A stretch of 64,000 nucleotides of DNA from Zobellella endophytica (GTDB lineage: Bacteria > Pseudomonadota > Gammaproteobacteria > Enterobacterales > Aeromonadaceae). Every line of letters starts with the position of its first letter. Position 1 is the stretch's first letter. The notes under the pieces were generated by a model. It was not told the DNA's origin. It made no database searches and saw only the letters and a list, made by a program, of their open reading frames with translations. The stretch is from the NCBI RefSeq assembly GCF_003012775.1, contig NZ_PXYG01000007.1:124001-188000 (forward strand), given 5' to 3'. The translations under genes were made by a program, and so were the position numbers. Below are positions 1 to 9,184 of the stretch, one piece after another.

Positions 1-1
1 T

Positions 2-472
2 GTGATATGCCTCAGTGTTTCCGATAACAAGACTTATCATCAAACTGAGAACCATCACCCAATATTAGGTGTTGAGTACCTGCCCAATGAATCATCCTTG
101 ACTGAGCAATACTTCAAGAAGATGGGATTGAAGGTTCGTTATTTTATGCCGCCAAATAGCGTTGCCCCTCTGGCCTTTTACTTCTTTGATGATTTGCTTA
201 ATGATTACAGCAACCTTGAACTTATCAGCACCATCAGCACGATGGAAACTTTTCAAAAGATTTACCGACCTGAAATTTATAATGCTAACGCGGCAGCAGG
301 AAAATGCTATAAACCAAACCTGAAGAACCTGGACCACTCATTAACTCAGATTGTTTATGATCGAGAAGAACGTAGCCAGTTAGCTATCAAGCAGGGAAAA
401 CTTGCTGAGGAGAATTTCATCAAGCCATACCAATCCATTCTTGAGCAATGGTCTGCCAATTACGCCTTATAA
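2..472 (+). CDS. mesX: MesX (DUF1852) partner of core methionine synthase, 5' truncated by window
   Basis: C-terminal 156 residues of a DUF1852-type protein; the N-terminal half lies outside the window. DUF1852 is the family named MesX, a putative oxygen-dependent partner required by the short methionine synthase MesD (Price and co-workers, folate-independent methionine synthases). I assign it mainly because it ends 28 bp before a MesD-like gene on the same strand, the diagnostic pairing, and because the residues resemble that family as I recall it. The presumed role is supplying the methyl donor chemistry for homocysteine methylation in the cytoplasm. Base composition is clearly more AT-rich than the rest of the window, as in mesD. 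No domain search was run. Confidence 0.75.
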   Translation: MICLSVSDNKTYHQTENHHPILGVEYLPNESSLTEQYFKKMGLKVRYFMPPNSVAPLAFYFFDDLLNDYSNLELISTISTMETFQKIYRPEIYNANAAAGKCYKPNLKNLDHSLTQIVYDREERSQLAIKQGKLAEENFIKPYQSILEQWSANYAL

Positions 473-500
473 TTAACGACAATATAAAACGGTACTCTTT

Positions 501-1544
501 ATGAAAAGATTATTACCCACTTCAACTGCGGGCAGTTTACCCAAACCTTCCTGGCTTGCACAACCTGAGACACTTTGGTCACCCTGGAAATTGCAGGAAG
601 AGGAATTAATTGATGGAAAACACGATGCGTTACGTGTGTCGTTGCAAGAGCAGCAACAAGCTGGCATTGATATTGTCAGTGATGGCGAGCAAACGCGCCA
701 GCATTTTGTGACTACGTTTATTGAGCACCTTAGCGGTGTTGATTTTGAGAAACGTAAGACCGTTAAAATTCGTGATCGCTATGATGCGAGTGTACCGACG
801 GTCGTTGGGGCAGTCAGTCGCCAGCAGCCAGTTTTTGTTGAAGATGCCAAGTTTTTACGTCAGCAAACCAGGCAACCTATCAAATGGGCCCTGCCAGGCC
901 CCATGACCATGATAGATACGCTTTATGATGACCATTATAAAAGTCGCGAAAAGCTGGCCTGGGAATTCGCCAAGATACTCAATCAAGAAGCCAAAGAATT
1001 AGAAGCGGCTGGCGTTGACATTATCCAATTTGATGAGCCTGCATTTAATGTGTTTTTTGATGAGGTAAATGATTGGGGGATTGCTGCTTTAGAAAGAGCA
1101 ATTGAAGGACTTAAATGTGAAACGGCCGTACATATTTGCTATGGCTATGGCATCAAAGCCAATACGGACTGGAAAAAGACGTTAGGTTCCGAGTGGAGAC
1201 AATATGAAGAAGTGTTCCCCAAACTGCAAAGATCTAATATCGATATTATCTCATTAGAATGTCACAACTCTCGTGTCCCAATCGAGCTGCTTGAACTCAT
1301 TCGAGGTAAAAAGGTGATGGTCGGGGCCATTGATGTTGCAACCAATACCATCGAGACGCCAGAGGAAGTCGCCAATACCCTACGAAAAGCACTTGAGTTT
1401 GTAGATGCCGACAAGCTCTACCCTTGTACCAACTGCGGCATGGCCCCCTTATCTCGTCGAGTAGCAAGAGCCAAGCTAAATGCCTTAAGTGCAGGTGCAG
1501 AAATCCTCCGAAGAGAACTCTCGGCCCAGGGCGTTGTTTCCTAA
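501..1544 (+). CDS. mesD: Core-type methionine synthase MesD (MetE C-terminal domain only)
   Basis: 347-residue protein matching only the C-terminal catalytic barrel of cobalamin-independent methionine synthase. It lacks the N-terminal half of the roughly 750-aa MetE. The zinc site is visible: H211 and C213 in HICYG, E253 in SLECH, and C312 in CTNCG. An early SDGEQ motif (about residue 60) and the DEPAF segment (about 178) belong to the homocysteine-binding face. Short synthases of this kind do not use methyl-tetrahydrofolate directly; the MesD branch works with MesX, whose gene is immediately upstream. The ATG at 501 has only a weak Shine-Dalgarno, so translation is probably coupled to mesX. 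The AT-rich composition suggests horizontal acquisition. Confidence 0.85.
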   Translation: MKRLLPTSTAGSLPKPSWLAQPETLWSPWKLQEEELIDGKHDALRVSLQEQQQAGIDIVSDGEQTRQHFVTTFIEHLSGVDFEKRKTVKIRDRYDASVPTVVGAVSRQQPVFVEDAKFLRQQTRQPIKWALPGPMTMIDTLYDDHYKSREKLAWEFAKILNQEAKELEAAGVDIIQFDEPAFNVFFDEVNDWGIAALERAIEGLKCETAVHICYGYGIKANTDWKKTLGSEWRQYEEVFPKLQRSNIDIISLECHNSRVPIELLELIRGKKVMVGAIDVATNTIETPEEVANTLRKALEFVDADKLYPCTNCGMAPLSRRVARAKLNALSAGAEILRRELSAQGVVS

Positions 1545-1605
1545 ATCAGTGAACTATCTGTCTCAGCCATGATCTGATCAGCTGACGAACGGACTCAGGT
1601 GCAGA

Positions 1606-2031
1606 CAGATAGGCAAATCGCGGCACAACATCAGCAACTGGCGGCAGTACAACCGGACCTTGGTCAATCGTGGTTCACTGACCTTCTGGATGGATGAAGA
1701 GGCTATCCGGCAGTGGTACTGCCATCAGCACATGGACGCCGGGGACGCGGCTTTTACGATAGTGACGTCGCCATCGAAACCGTCCTCGCGCTCAAGGACT
1801 TCTTTGGCCTGCCACTGCGGCCGCTGGAAGCGGTTTATCAACTCCATTTTTCAACTGATGGACATACCCCTGACTTCGCCGGGATACAGCTGCATCTGCC
1901 AGCGCGCCCGGACCGTAAACGTGCAATACCGTTTGCCCAACAAAGGTGCTGTCACTCCCCTGGTTATCGATGTCATCGGGCTGAATCTACGAAGGCACCG
2001 AGAGACCGGATATGTACCGCCACCAGATTAA
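1606..2031 (+). pseudogene. Degenerate IS5-family transposase remnant
   Basis: Pieces of one IS5-type transposase N-terminal half lie in two alternating frames. From about 1621 the frame reads RHNISNWRQYNRTLVNRGSL and then FWMDEEAIRQWYCHQH. Near 1735 the match moves by one base to GRRGRGFYDSDVAIETVLAL. Near 1834 it returns to the first frame with FINSIFQLMDIPLTSP and ARTVNVQYR. These are the conserved opening blocks of IS5-group DDE transposases. The catalytic C-terminal half and both terminal inverted repeats are missing, so the element is dead and truncated. It sits between the AT-rich mes genes and the hca operon and probably marks an old insertion boundary. Confidence 0.8.
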
Positions 2032-2394
2032 TGAACTCGACAAACTGGAGCTTAGTGTGGGAGGGATAAGTCGACCCGCTCATCATCCGTTGTTCACGGA
2101 CGCCTCCCGGCCGCCTCGTTATTTCATACTTGGATCTTCGCCCAGGCGGAGATCCACAACCTATTGAACCGAATGTCCCTCTGTAACGAGGATGACGAAA
2201 GTAATCCCCGTTGTCCTTGTCGGCGGCCAGCTTGATCCAGCCGTTCGCCTTGCCCCTCCCCCCGACGACTAAGACGTAAAACCTATTAATAGAAAGAAAA
2301 TAAATATTTCACTAACCGGTTACAAAAAACCAATATCTGCACAAATTATCGACTTCCTGTTTTTTGCCATGCGGGCGACCAAAGGAGAATCACC
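2032..2394. other. Intergenic region: IS debris and hca promoter zone
   Basis: No convincing gene. The left part (to about 2270) looks like decayed sequence downstream of the IS5 remnant. From about 2280 the sequence turns very AT-rich, and this stretch presumably holds the HcaR-activated promoter of hcaEFCBD. I could not fix -35/-10 hexamers or an operator. A strong ribosome site, AAAGGAG, precedes the hcaE ATG at 2395. Confidence 0.4.
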
Positions 2395-3759
2395 ATGAAT
2401 GGAAAATTTGATGCAGACAAAATCGACGCCCTGGTGGATGCCAGGAACGGACGCATCACACCGCTGATTTTCACCGATCCAGAACTCTACGAACTGGAGC
2501 TGGAACGACTCTTCGGTCGCTGCTGGCTGTTCCTGTGCCACGAGAGCCAGATCCCCAAGGCCGGCGACTTCTTCAACACCTACATGGGCGAGGATCCCGT
2601 TATCGTCACCCGGCAGAAGGACGGCAGCATCAAGGCCTTGCTCAACCAGTGCCGTCACCGCTCCATGCGGGTATGCCATGCGGACTCCGGCAACACCCGC
2701 GCCTTTACCTGCCCCTATCACGGCTGGTCCTACGGGGTGGATGGCGCCCTGAAAGACATTCCGCTGGAGGATCGGGTCTATCCCCAGGGCGCCTGCAAGG
2801 AACAATGGGGCCTGCTGGAAGTAAACCGTGTCGCCAGCTACAAGGGGCTTATCTTCGGCTGCTGGAGCGACGAGACGCCTGCCCTCGAGGAATACATGGG
2901 CGACATCGCCTGGTATCTGGATGGTGTGCTGGATCGCCGGGAAGGCGGCACCGAGATCATCGGCGGCGTCCATAAATGGGAAATCGAGTGCAACTGGAAG
3001 TTTGCGGCCGAACAGTTCGCCTCCGATCAATACCACGCCCTGTTCTCCCACGCTTCCGCCATCCAGGTGCTGGGCGCCCAGCCCGATGACGAAGGTTCCA
3101 AGAAGCTGGGCGCGGCCCAGACCGCCCGCCCGGTGTGGGAAACCGCAAAAGACGCCATCCAGTACGGCCAGCGGGGCCACGGTTCCGGCTTCTTCTTCAC
3201 CGAAAAGCCGGATGCCAACGTCTGGGTGGACGGGGAAGTGGCCCAATATTTCCGCGACACCTACCAGGAAGCGAAGGAACGCCTGGGTGAGGTGCGCGCC
3301 CTGCGCCTGGCCGGGCATAACACCATGTTCCCGACCCTGTCCTGGCTGAATGGCACCGCCACCCTGCGCATCTGGCACCCGCGGGGGCCGAACAAGACCG
3401 AAGTGTGGGCCTTCTGCATTTGTGACAAGGACGCCCCCCAGGAGGTGAAGGAAGCCTTCGAACGCTCGGCGACCCGCGCCTTCGGCCCGGCCGGCTTCCT
3501 GGAGCAGGACGACTCGGAAAACTGGGTGGAAATCCAGAAGGTACTGCGCGGCTACAAGGCCCGCCAGAGCAAGCTTATCGTCGAAATGGGGTTGGGCAAC
3601 GAGAAGGTTCGTGAAGACGGCATTCCCGGCATCACCAACTATATCTTCTCCGAAACCGCCGCCCGCGCCATGTACCGCCGCTGGGCCGACCTGCTGATGC
3701 ATGAAAAATGGGCAGACGTCGAAAAGGCAACCGAGCAGTTTGAAAAGGAGCTGGTGTGA
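2395..3759 (+). CDS. hcaE: 3-phenylpropionate/cinnamate dioxygenase, large (alpha) subunit
   Basis: 454-residue Rieske non-heme iron oxygenase alpha subunit, very close over its whole length to the E. coli HcaE sequence I remember. It inserts both atoms of O2 at ring positions 2,3 of 3-phenylpropionate or cinnamate to give the cis-dihydrodiol. The Rieske cluster ligands are C86/H88 and C106/H109. The mononuclear iron site is D211-Q-Y-H214 with H219 and, further on, the acidic EQDDSEN segment. First gene of an operon in the order E-F-C-B-D, identical to E. coli. The ATG at 2395 follows AAAGGAG. The gene overlaps hcaF by 4 bp. Confidence 0.96.
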   Translation: MNGKFDADKIDALVDARNGRITPLIFTDPELYELELERLFGRCWLFLCHESQIPKAGDFFNTYMGEDPVIVTRQKDGSIKALLNQCRHRSMRVCHADSGNTRAFTCPYHGWSYGVDGALKDIPLEDRVYPQGACKEQWGLLEVNRVASYKGLIFGCWSDETPALEEYMGDIAWYLDGVLDRREGGTEIIGGVHKWEIECNWKFAAEQFASDQYHALFSHASAIQVLGAQPDDEGSKKLGAAQTARPVWETAKDAIQYGQRGHGSGFFFTEKPDANVWVDGEVAQYFRDTYQEAKERLGEVRALRLAGHNTMFPTLSWLNGTATLRIWHPRGPNKTEVWAFCICDKDAPQEVKEAFERSATRAFGPAGFLEQDDSENWVEIQKVLRGYKARQSKLIVEMGLGNEKVREDGIPGITNYIFSETAARAMYRRWADLLMHEKWADVEKATEQFEKELV

Positions 3760-4286
3760 TGAGTCGCTTAATCCCCGTAAACCTCGAGCTTTACCATGAG
3801 ATCTCGCAATTCATGTATGTCGAGGCGCAACTGCTCGATGACTGGCACTTCCGCGACTGGCTGGACCTGCTGGACGAGGACATCAGCTATACCCTGCGCA
3901 CCAACGTCAATGCCCAGACCCGCGACCGCCGACGCAGCGTGCAGCCGCCGTCCACCTGGGTGTTCAACGATGACAAGCACCTGCTGGAGCGCCGTATCGC
4001 CCGCCTGGAAACGGGCATGGCCTGGGCCGAAGAGCCGCCCTCACGCACCCGCCACCTGATCACCAATATCCGGGTGGAGCCGACGGATATAGCGGGTGAA
4101 TACGGCGTTTACACCAATTACCTGCTGTACCGCTCGCAAAAGGAAAAGGACATCACCATCTATGTCGGCAAGCGCGCGGACCGGGTGCGCAAGGCCGATA
4201 CGGAGCCGGGCTGGAAGATCTGCCGGCGTGAAATCACGCTGGACCAGGCCACCTATACCTCTCACAACCTGAGCGTACTTTTCTGA
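3756..4286 (+). CDS. hcaF: 3-phenylpropionate/cinnamate dioxygenase, small (beta) subunit
   Basis: 176-residue beta subunit of the ring-hydroxylating dioxygenase, matching E. coli HcaF in length and in blocks such as [28 protein letters not shown] and the C-terminal TSHNLSVLF (conserved in E. coli). It carries no cofactor and forms the alpha3beta3 core with HcaE. It overlaps hcaE (ATG at 3756 inside its last codons) and is followed directly by hcaC, so translation is coupled. Confidence 0.95.
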   Translation: MMSRLIPVNLELYHEISQFMYVEAQLLDDWHFRDWLDLLDEDISYTLRTNVNAQTRDRRRSVQPPSTWVFNDDKHLLERRIARLETGMAWAEEPPSRTRHLITNIRVEPTDIAGEYGVYTNYLLYRSQKEKDITIYVGKRADRVRKADTEPGWKICRREITLDQATYTSHNLSVLF

Positions 4287-4609
4287 TGAACAAGATATTT
4301 GTTTGCAACATCGACGAGCTGGAAGAAGGCGAAGCACTGAAAGTGGACTGCGGCGTCAACGGGATCGATGCCCTGGCCGTGTTTAATTCCCAAGGCAACT
4401 TCTTCGCCATGAATGACCGTTGCAGCCATGGCAATGCCTCCATGTCCGAAGGCTACCTGGAAGACGACGGCACCGTGGAGTGCCCTCTTCATGCGGCCCG
4501 CTTCTGCCTGAAATCCGGCAAGGCGATGTGCATGCCGGCAACGGATCCGATCCAGACCTTTCCGGTGGTGATCGAAGACGATGCCCTCTACGTAGACATG
4601 GCGGGGTAA
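4286..4609 (+). CDS. hcaC: Rieske ferredoxin of the Hca dioxygenase
   Basis: 107-residue soluble Rieske [2Fe-2S] ferredoxin that carries electrons from the reductase HcaD to HcaE. Cluster ligands C46-x-H48 and C66-x2-H69 are present in the expected spacing (RCSHGN and ECPLHA). Length equals the E. coli protein. Its ATG overlaps the hcaF stop region and the next gene starts five bases after its stop, so it is plainly co-transcribed. Confidence 0.95.
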   Translation: MNKIFVCNIDELEEGEALKVDCGVNGIDALAVFNSQGNFFAMNDRCSHGNASMSEGYLEDDGTVECPLHAARFCLKSGKAMCMPATDPIQTFPVVIEDDALYVDMAG

Positions 4610-4614
4610 CGACC

Positions 4615-5424
4615 ATGGGCTGGCTGGAAGGAGAAGTGATTATTATCACCGGGGGCGGCTCGGGACTGGGACGGGCGCTGATCGACCGTTTTATCCGGGA
4701 AGGCGCACGCATCGGGGTACTGGAGCGGGCCGAGGACAGGGTGAAGGCGTTGGCCGAACGATACGGCGACCGAATCGTGGCGGTGACCGGCGACGTCACC
4801 AGTTACAACGACAATCTGCGCGCGGTGGAAGCCACCGTGGCCCGTTTCGGCAAGCTTGACTGCTTTGTCGGCAACGCGGGTATCTGGGATCACGGCGCCG
4901 ACATCCTGAGCCTGTCCGGCGACGATCTCGAGCAGGCGTTTGACGAAATAGTGTCGGTCAATACCAAGGGCTACCTGCTCGGGGCCAAGGCTGCGGTGGA
5001 TGAACTGATAAAAACCGAAGGCGCCATGATCTTCACCCTGTCGAACGCGTCCTTCTATCCGGCGGGAGGCGGTCCCATCTATACCCTGAGCAAGCACGCT
5101 GGCGTGGGCCTGGTCAGGGAGCTGGCTTATGAGCTGGCACCCAGGGTGAGGGTCAACGCCGTGGCCCCTTCGGGCATGAGAACCAACATTCCCGGCGCCG
5201 CCGCCCTGGGCCAGGACCAGCTCGGGCTGCTCGACGCCCGGGATCCGGAAAAAATCGCGGGCGGCATGCCCCTGAAGTTCCTGCCCGAACCCGAGGACAT
5301 GACCGGCCCTTACGTCCTGCTGGCCTCACGGCAGAATAACCGCACCCTGACGGGGGTGTTTATCAATGCGGACTGCGGCCTGGGCATACGGGGCTTGCGC
5401 CAGCCCAATGCGGGGCTGTTTTAA
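4615..5424 (+). CDS. hcaB: 3-phenylpropionate-dihydrodiol / cinnamate-dihydrodiol dehydrogenase
   Basis: 269-residue short-chain dehydrogenase/reductase that oxidises the cis-dihydrodiol to 2,3-dihydroxyphenylpropionate or -cinnamate with NAD+. The nucleotide loop GGGSGLG spans residues 13-19, NAG is at 87-89, and the catalytic S143, Y156 and K160 are in place. The open frame extends far upstream into hcaC, but the ATG at 4615, just after the hcaC stop, gives the E. coli length and N-terminus, so I use it. Fourth gene of the hca operon. Confidence 0.95.
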   Translation: MGWLEGEVIIITGGGSGLGRALIDRFIREGARIGVLERAEDRVKALAERYGDRIVAVTGDVTSYNDNLRAVEATVARFGKLDCFVGNAGIWDHGADILSLSGDDLEQAFDEIVSVNTKGYLLGAKAAVDELIKTEGAMIFTLSNASFYPAGGGPIYTLSKHAGVGLVRELAYELAPRVRVNAVAPSGMRTNIPGAAALGQDQLGLLDARDPEKIAGGMPLKFLPEPEDMTGPYVLLASRQNNRTLTGVFINADCGLGIRGLRQPNAGLF

Positions 5425-5442
5425 GGTGGAAGGGATAAGAAA

Positions 5443-6663
5443 ATGAGTCTGTCACACATCGTCATCATCGGTGCCGGCCAGGCGGGTGCCAACGCCATCC
5501 TGGAACTGCGCGCTCATGGCTATGAAGGGAACCTCACCCTGATCGGGGACGAACCCCATTTGCCCTATGAGCGCCCGCCCCTGTCCAAGGAGGTCATTCT
5601 GACCCCGGGGTCCGCCCGGGTCGAAATACTGTCGGCGGAAAAGCTGGAAGCGCTGAAGGTGACCGTGATTACCGGCAATGGCGCCGAACGCATCGACCCC
5701 GAGGCGCACCTGATCGAGCTGGAAAACGGCGAGACCATCGGCTACGACAAACTGCTGATCGCCACCGGTGGCGCACCGCGCCGCCTGCCCATGTTGGACC
5801 GCCTGGAAAAACAGGTTTATACCCTGCGCAACCTGGAAGATGCCAGGAAGCTGGTTACCGTGTTCACGGCCGAAAAAAGGATCGTTCTGGTCGGCGGCGG
5901 CGTGATCGGGCTCGAGCTGGCTTCCAGCGCCAGCGCCAAGGGCTGCCGGGTAACGGTGCTCGAGCAGGAGTCCATGGTAATGAAGCGCTGTGCGCCCGCC
6001 GCTCTGGGTGAGTATTTGGTCGGGCGACACCGGGCCCAGGGGATCGATATCCGCCTGGCCACCGGGGTAACCCGTGCCGAGTGGCAGGGCGAGGAGATCC
6101 ATCTTTCCCTGCAGGATGACCAGACCCTGGTGGCGGACGCCGTTGTGTACGGCATCGGCATCGTCCCCAATGTGCAGCTGGCAACCACAGCGGGGCTGGA
6201 GGTCGATGGCGCCATCCTGATCGACAAACACTGCCAGAGCTCGCACCCGGATATCTATGCCGCGGGCGATGTCGCCGCCCGGCGCAACGGCGCGGACCGC
6301 CCTCGGCGTATCGAAACCTGGGAAAACGCCAACAACCAGGCCGCCATTTTCGCCCGCCATGTGTTGGCGCTGGAGCCGCCGGCCGCCAGGGCGCCCTGGT
6401 TCTGGACCGATCAGCTCGGCATCAACGTCCAGTTTGTCGGCGACATGGCGGCGGCGCAGTGGCATGTGCGCGGCGACATGGCGGGCCCCGACACCAACTC
6501 GGCCTTCTCTCTGCTCGGTGTGAGCGACGGCACCGTGGTGGCCGGCATCACCGTAAACCAACCCCGGGAAATGAGAAACCTGAAAAAAATGGTGGACAAC
6601 CGGGTGTGTTTCCAGCCAGAAACTCACCTGGATACCAGCCGGGATCTGCGCAAAATAGTCTGA
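5443..6663 (+). CDS. hcaD: Ferredoxin reductase of the Hca dioxygenase
   Basis: 406-residue FAD- and NADH-dependent ferredoxin reductase that reduces the Rieske ferredoxin HcaC. FAD-binding GAGQAG is at residues 10-15, the NAD-binding GGGVIG at 151-156, and the second FAD motif (IYAAGDVA) at about 270. Length compares with about 400 for E. coli HcaD. It starts 18 bp after hcaB with a GGAAGGG-like ribosome site and is the last enzyme gene of the operon. Confidence 0.94.
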   Translation: MSLSHIVIIGAGQAGANAILELRAHGYEGNLTLIGDEPHLPYERPPLSKEVILTPGSARVEILSAEKLEALKVTVITGNGAERIDPEAHLIELENGETIGYDKLLIATGGAPRRLPMLDRLEKQVYTLRNLEDARKLVTVFTAEKRIVLVGGGVIGLELASSASAKGCRVTVLEQESMVMKRCAPAALGEYLVGRHRAQGIDIRLATGVTRAEWQGEEIHLSLQDDQTLVADAVVYGIGIVPNVQLATTAGLEVDGAILIDKHCQSSHPDIYAAGDVAARRNGADRPRRIETWENANNQAAIFARHVLALEPPAARAPWFWTDQLGINVQFVGDMAAAQWHVRGDMAGPDTNSAFSLLGVSDGTVVAGITVNQPREMRNLKKMVDNRVCFQPETHLDTSRDLRKIV

Positions 6664-6672
6664 ATCGTTGAA

Positions 6673-6717
6673 CCTTGACCCCCTTCGGCCTGCTCCTTAG
6701 GGGCTTGTGAGTCAAGG
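6673..6717 (+). other. Imperfect hairpin between hcaD and hcaR
   Basis: Outer arms CCTTGAC (6673-6679) and GTCAAGG (6711-6717) enclose C-run/G-run segments. There is no T-run, so it is not an ordinary terminator. It may attenuate or process the hcaD-hcaR junction. Confidence 0.4.
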
Positions 6718-6813
6718 CGCGGGCCGCGTACCATGGTGGCCCGATGCAGGCGAAACCATCCTATGATCAACAGCAATAAATTTCCCTGAACGTACTGCCA
6801 GAAGGAGTATTCC

Positions 6814-7722
6814 ATGGAGTTACGGCATTTGCGCTACTTTGTAACCGTGGCCGAGGAACTGAGCTTCAGCAAGGCAGCCAACCGGCTCTATACGTCCCAA
6901 CCCTCCCTGAGCCAGCAGATCAAGGATCTCGAAACCGAACTCGGCGTCAGGCTCTTCAACAGAACCAAACGCAAGGTGGAGCTGACGGAAGAAGGAGAGG
7001 TCTTTCTCCGGGAAACCCGACTGACCCTGGCCCAGGCGGAAAAGGCGGTGTCCATCACCCGCCAGGTCGCCCAGGCCAGGGCATTCCGCCTTGCCATCGG
7101 CTTCGTTCCCGTCGCCGAAATGAACGTCTTCCCCCATATACTGCCGGCTTTTCGTATTCACTACCCCGATCTGAGCGTGGAGCTGAAAAGCCTGAACAAC
7201 CAGCAGCAGATTGAACGGCTGCGCAACGGCGAACTGGATATCACCTTTACCCGCGACAATGTGCAGGATGAGGAAATCGACAGCTTCCTGATCCTGAAAG
7301 AGCCCCTGAAGTTCCTGATCCCGAAGAACCATCCCCTGGCCGACTACGAGGTGGTGCCGGTCAGGATGCTCGACCAGCAGGACTTCATCATCGTCAATCC
7401 GTCGGAATCCCTGCCCCTGTACAACCTGATCCTGGCGTTCGCAGAACAGAACCATATCCAGCTCAATATCGTGCAGCAGGCCGACAATATCCTGCTGAAC
7501 ATCAACCTGGTCAATATCGGCATGGGCTGCAGCATACTCCCCACCTACATCACCCCTATCGGGCAGGAAAATGTCGTGCTCAGGCCACTGCAGCCCGAGC
7601 TGCCGTTGATCGGCCTCTATGCCAACTACCGCAAGGACAACGGCTCCCCCATCCTCGCCACCTTTATCGGGCACCTGAAGAAACTGTCCTTCAAAGGCGG
7701 ACAATATTCCGACACGGGATAA
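6814..7722 (+). CDS. hcaR: LysR-type activator of the hca operon
   Basis: 302-residue LysR-family regulator with the winged helix-turn-helix in residues 1-60 (ELRHLRYFV, SQPSLSQQIKDLE) and a periplasmic-binding-protein-like effector domain from about 90. It resembles E. coli HcaR in blocks such as GFVP and the shared NIVQ/NIL segment near 225. HcaR activates hca in response to phenylpropionate or cinnamate. In E. coli it is divergent from hcaE; here it follows hcaD on the same strand, 150 bp downstream, with AGAAGGAG before the ATG. Autoregulation or cotranscription with hca is therefore possible. Confidence 0.88.
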   Translation: MELRHLRYFVTVAEELSFSKAANRLYTSQPSLSQQIKDLETELGVRLFNRTKRKVELTEEGEVFLRETRLTLAQAEKAVSITRQVAQARAFRLAIGFVPVAEMNVFPHILPAFRIHYPDLSVELKSLNNQQQIERLRNGELDITFTRDNVQDEEIDSFLILKEPLKFLIPKNHPLADYEVVPVRMLDQQDFIIVNPSESLPLYNLILAFAEQNHIQLNIVQQADNILLNINLVNIGMGCSILPTYITPIGQENVVLRPLQPELPLIGLYANYRKDNGSPILATFIGHLKKLSFKGGQYSDTG

Positions 7723-7754
7723 TACATCCCGTCATACTCCCGATGACCTAATAC

Positions 7755-7780
7755 AAAAAGGGAGCCGAAGCTCCCTTTTT
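7755..7780 (+). terminator. Bidirectional rho-independent terminator between hcaR and pntB
   Basis: Eleven-base arms AAAAAGGGAGC and GCTCCCTTTTT flank a CGAA tetraloop. The A-run and T-run make it work for convergent hcaR (+) and pntB (-). Confidence 0.93.
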
Positions 7781-7803
7781 CATGGTGGACAAGCTGAAAC
7801 GAA

Positions 7804-9180
7804 TTACAGCGCTTTCAGGATATTGTCCACGCTGTCCTTGGCGTCGCCGAACAGCATGACGCTGTTTTCGCGGAAGAACAGCGGGTTCTGCACCCCGGCG
7901 TAGCCGGTGTTCATGGAACGCTTGAACACCACTACCTGCTGGGCCTTCCACACTTCCAGCACCGGCATGCCGGCGATGGGGCTGGCCGGATCTTCTGCCG
8001 CCGAGGGGTTGACGGTGTCGTTGGCGCCGATCACCAGTACGGTGTCGGTGTCGTCGAAGTCGTCGTTGATCTCGTCCATTTCCAGCACGATGTCGTAAGG
8101 CACCTTGGCTTCCGCCAGCAGCACGTTCATGTGGCCGGGCAGACGACCCGCCACCGGGTGGATGCCGAAGCGCACCTTGACGCCGGCCGCGCGCAGCTTG
8201 GACACCAGATCCGCCACCGGGTACTGGGCCTGGGCCACCGCCATGCCGTATCCGGGGGTGATGATCACCGAGCTGGAGTTCTTCAGCATTTCGGCCACGT
8301 CCTCGCCGTTCACCTCGGTGTACTCGCCGTCTTCCTCTTCACCGCTGCTCACGGCACCGTCGGAGCCGAAGCCGCCGGCGATAACGGAAACGAAGGAGCG
8401 GTTCATGGCCCGGCACATGATGTAGGACAGGATGGCACCGGAGGAGCCCACCAGGGCGCCGACGACGATCAGCAGGTCGTTGGAGAGCATAAAGCCCGCC
8501 GCCGCCGCCGCCCAGCCGGAGTAGGAGTTGAGCATGGAGATCACCACCGGCATGTCGGCGCCGCCGATGCTGGCCACCAGGTGCCAGCCGAAGGCCAGGG
8601 CGATCAGGGTCATCACCAGCAGGGCGAAGCTGGAGCCTTCCACCTGCACGAACCAGATCAGCAGCAGGGCGGACACCACCACCGCCAGCAGGTTCAGCTT
8701 GTGGCGATGCGGCAGCATCAGCGGCTTGGACGATACCAGGCCGCGCAGCTTGCAGAACGCCACGATGGAGCCGGTGAAGGTGACGGCACCGATAAACACA
8801 CCGAGGAAGACTTCGGTGTTGTGAATGTTCAGCATGGCGCCGGACATGTCACCGTGATCGATGTAGGTGTTATAACCCACGAACACCGCCGCCAGGCCGA
8901 CGAAGCTGTGCAGTATGGCGATCAGTTCCGGCATTTCGGTCATTTCCACTTTCAGTGCGAAGCGGATACCGATGGCGGCACCGATGGCCATGGCCACGAC
9001 GATCCAGCCCAGGCCGGTGACCTCGGGGTTGAAGATGGTGGCCAGCAGGGCGATGGTCATGCCCGCCACGCCGAACCAGTTACCGGCCTTGGCCGATTCC
9101 TGCTTGGACAGACCCGCCAGACTCAGAATAAAGAGCACGGCGGCGATAATATAAGACGCAGTTACAAGTCCTTGTGACAT
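7804..9180 (-). CDS. pntB: NAD(P) transhydrogenase subunit beta
   Basis: 458-residue beta subunit of the proton-translocating transhydrogenase, a membrane protein that with PntA couples hydride transfer between NAD(H) and NADP(H) to proton movement. The N-terminal half (to about 260) is a series of hydrophobic helices. The C-terminal domain III binds NADP(H), with [10 protein letters not shown] and GANDTVNP motifs visible. The start is ATG at 9180 ([11 protein letters not shown]), giving the E. coli-like length; upstream in-frame sequence belongs to pntA. Four bases separate it from the pntA stop. Confidence 0.95.
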   Translation of the reverse strand: MSQGLVTASYIIAAVLFILSLAGLSKQESAKAGNWFGVAGMTIALLATIFNPEVTGLGWIVVAMAIGAAIGIRFALKVEMTEMPELIAILHSFVGLAAVFVGYNTYIDHGDMSGAMLNIHNTEVFLGVFIGAVTFTGSIVAFCKLRGLVSSKPLMLPHRHKLNLLAVVVSALLLIWFVQVEGSSFALLVMTLIALAFGWHLVASIGGADMPVVISMLNSYSGWAAAAAGFMLSNDLLIVVGALVGSSGAILSYIMCRAMNRSFVSVIAGGFGSDGAVSSGEEEDGEYTEVNGEDVAEMLKNSSSVIITPGYGMAVAQAQYPVADLVSKLRAAGVKVRFGIHPVAGRLPGHMNVLLAEAKVPYDIVLEMDEINDDFDDTDTVLVIGANDTVNPSAAEDPASPIAGMPVLEVWKAQQVVVFKRSMNTGYAGVQNPLFFRENSVMLFGDAKDSVDNILKAL

Positions 9181-9184
9181 TCCA

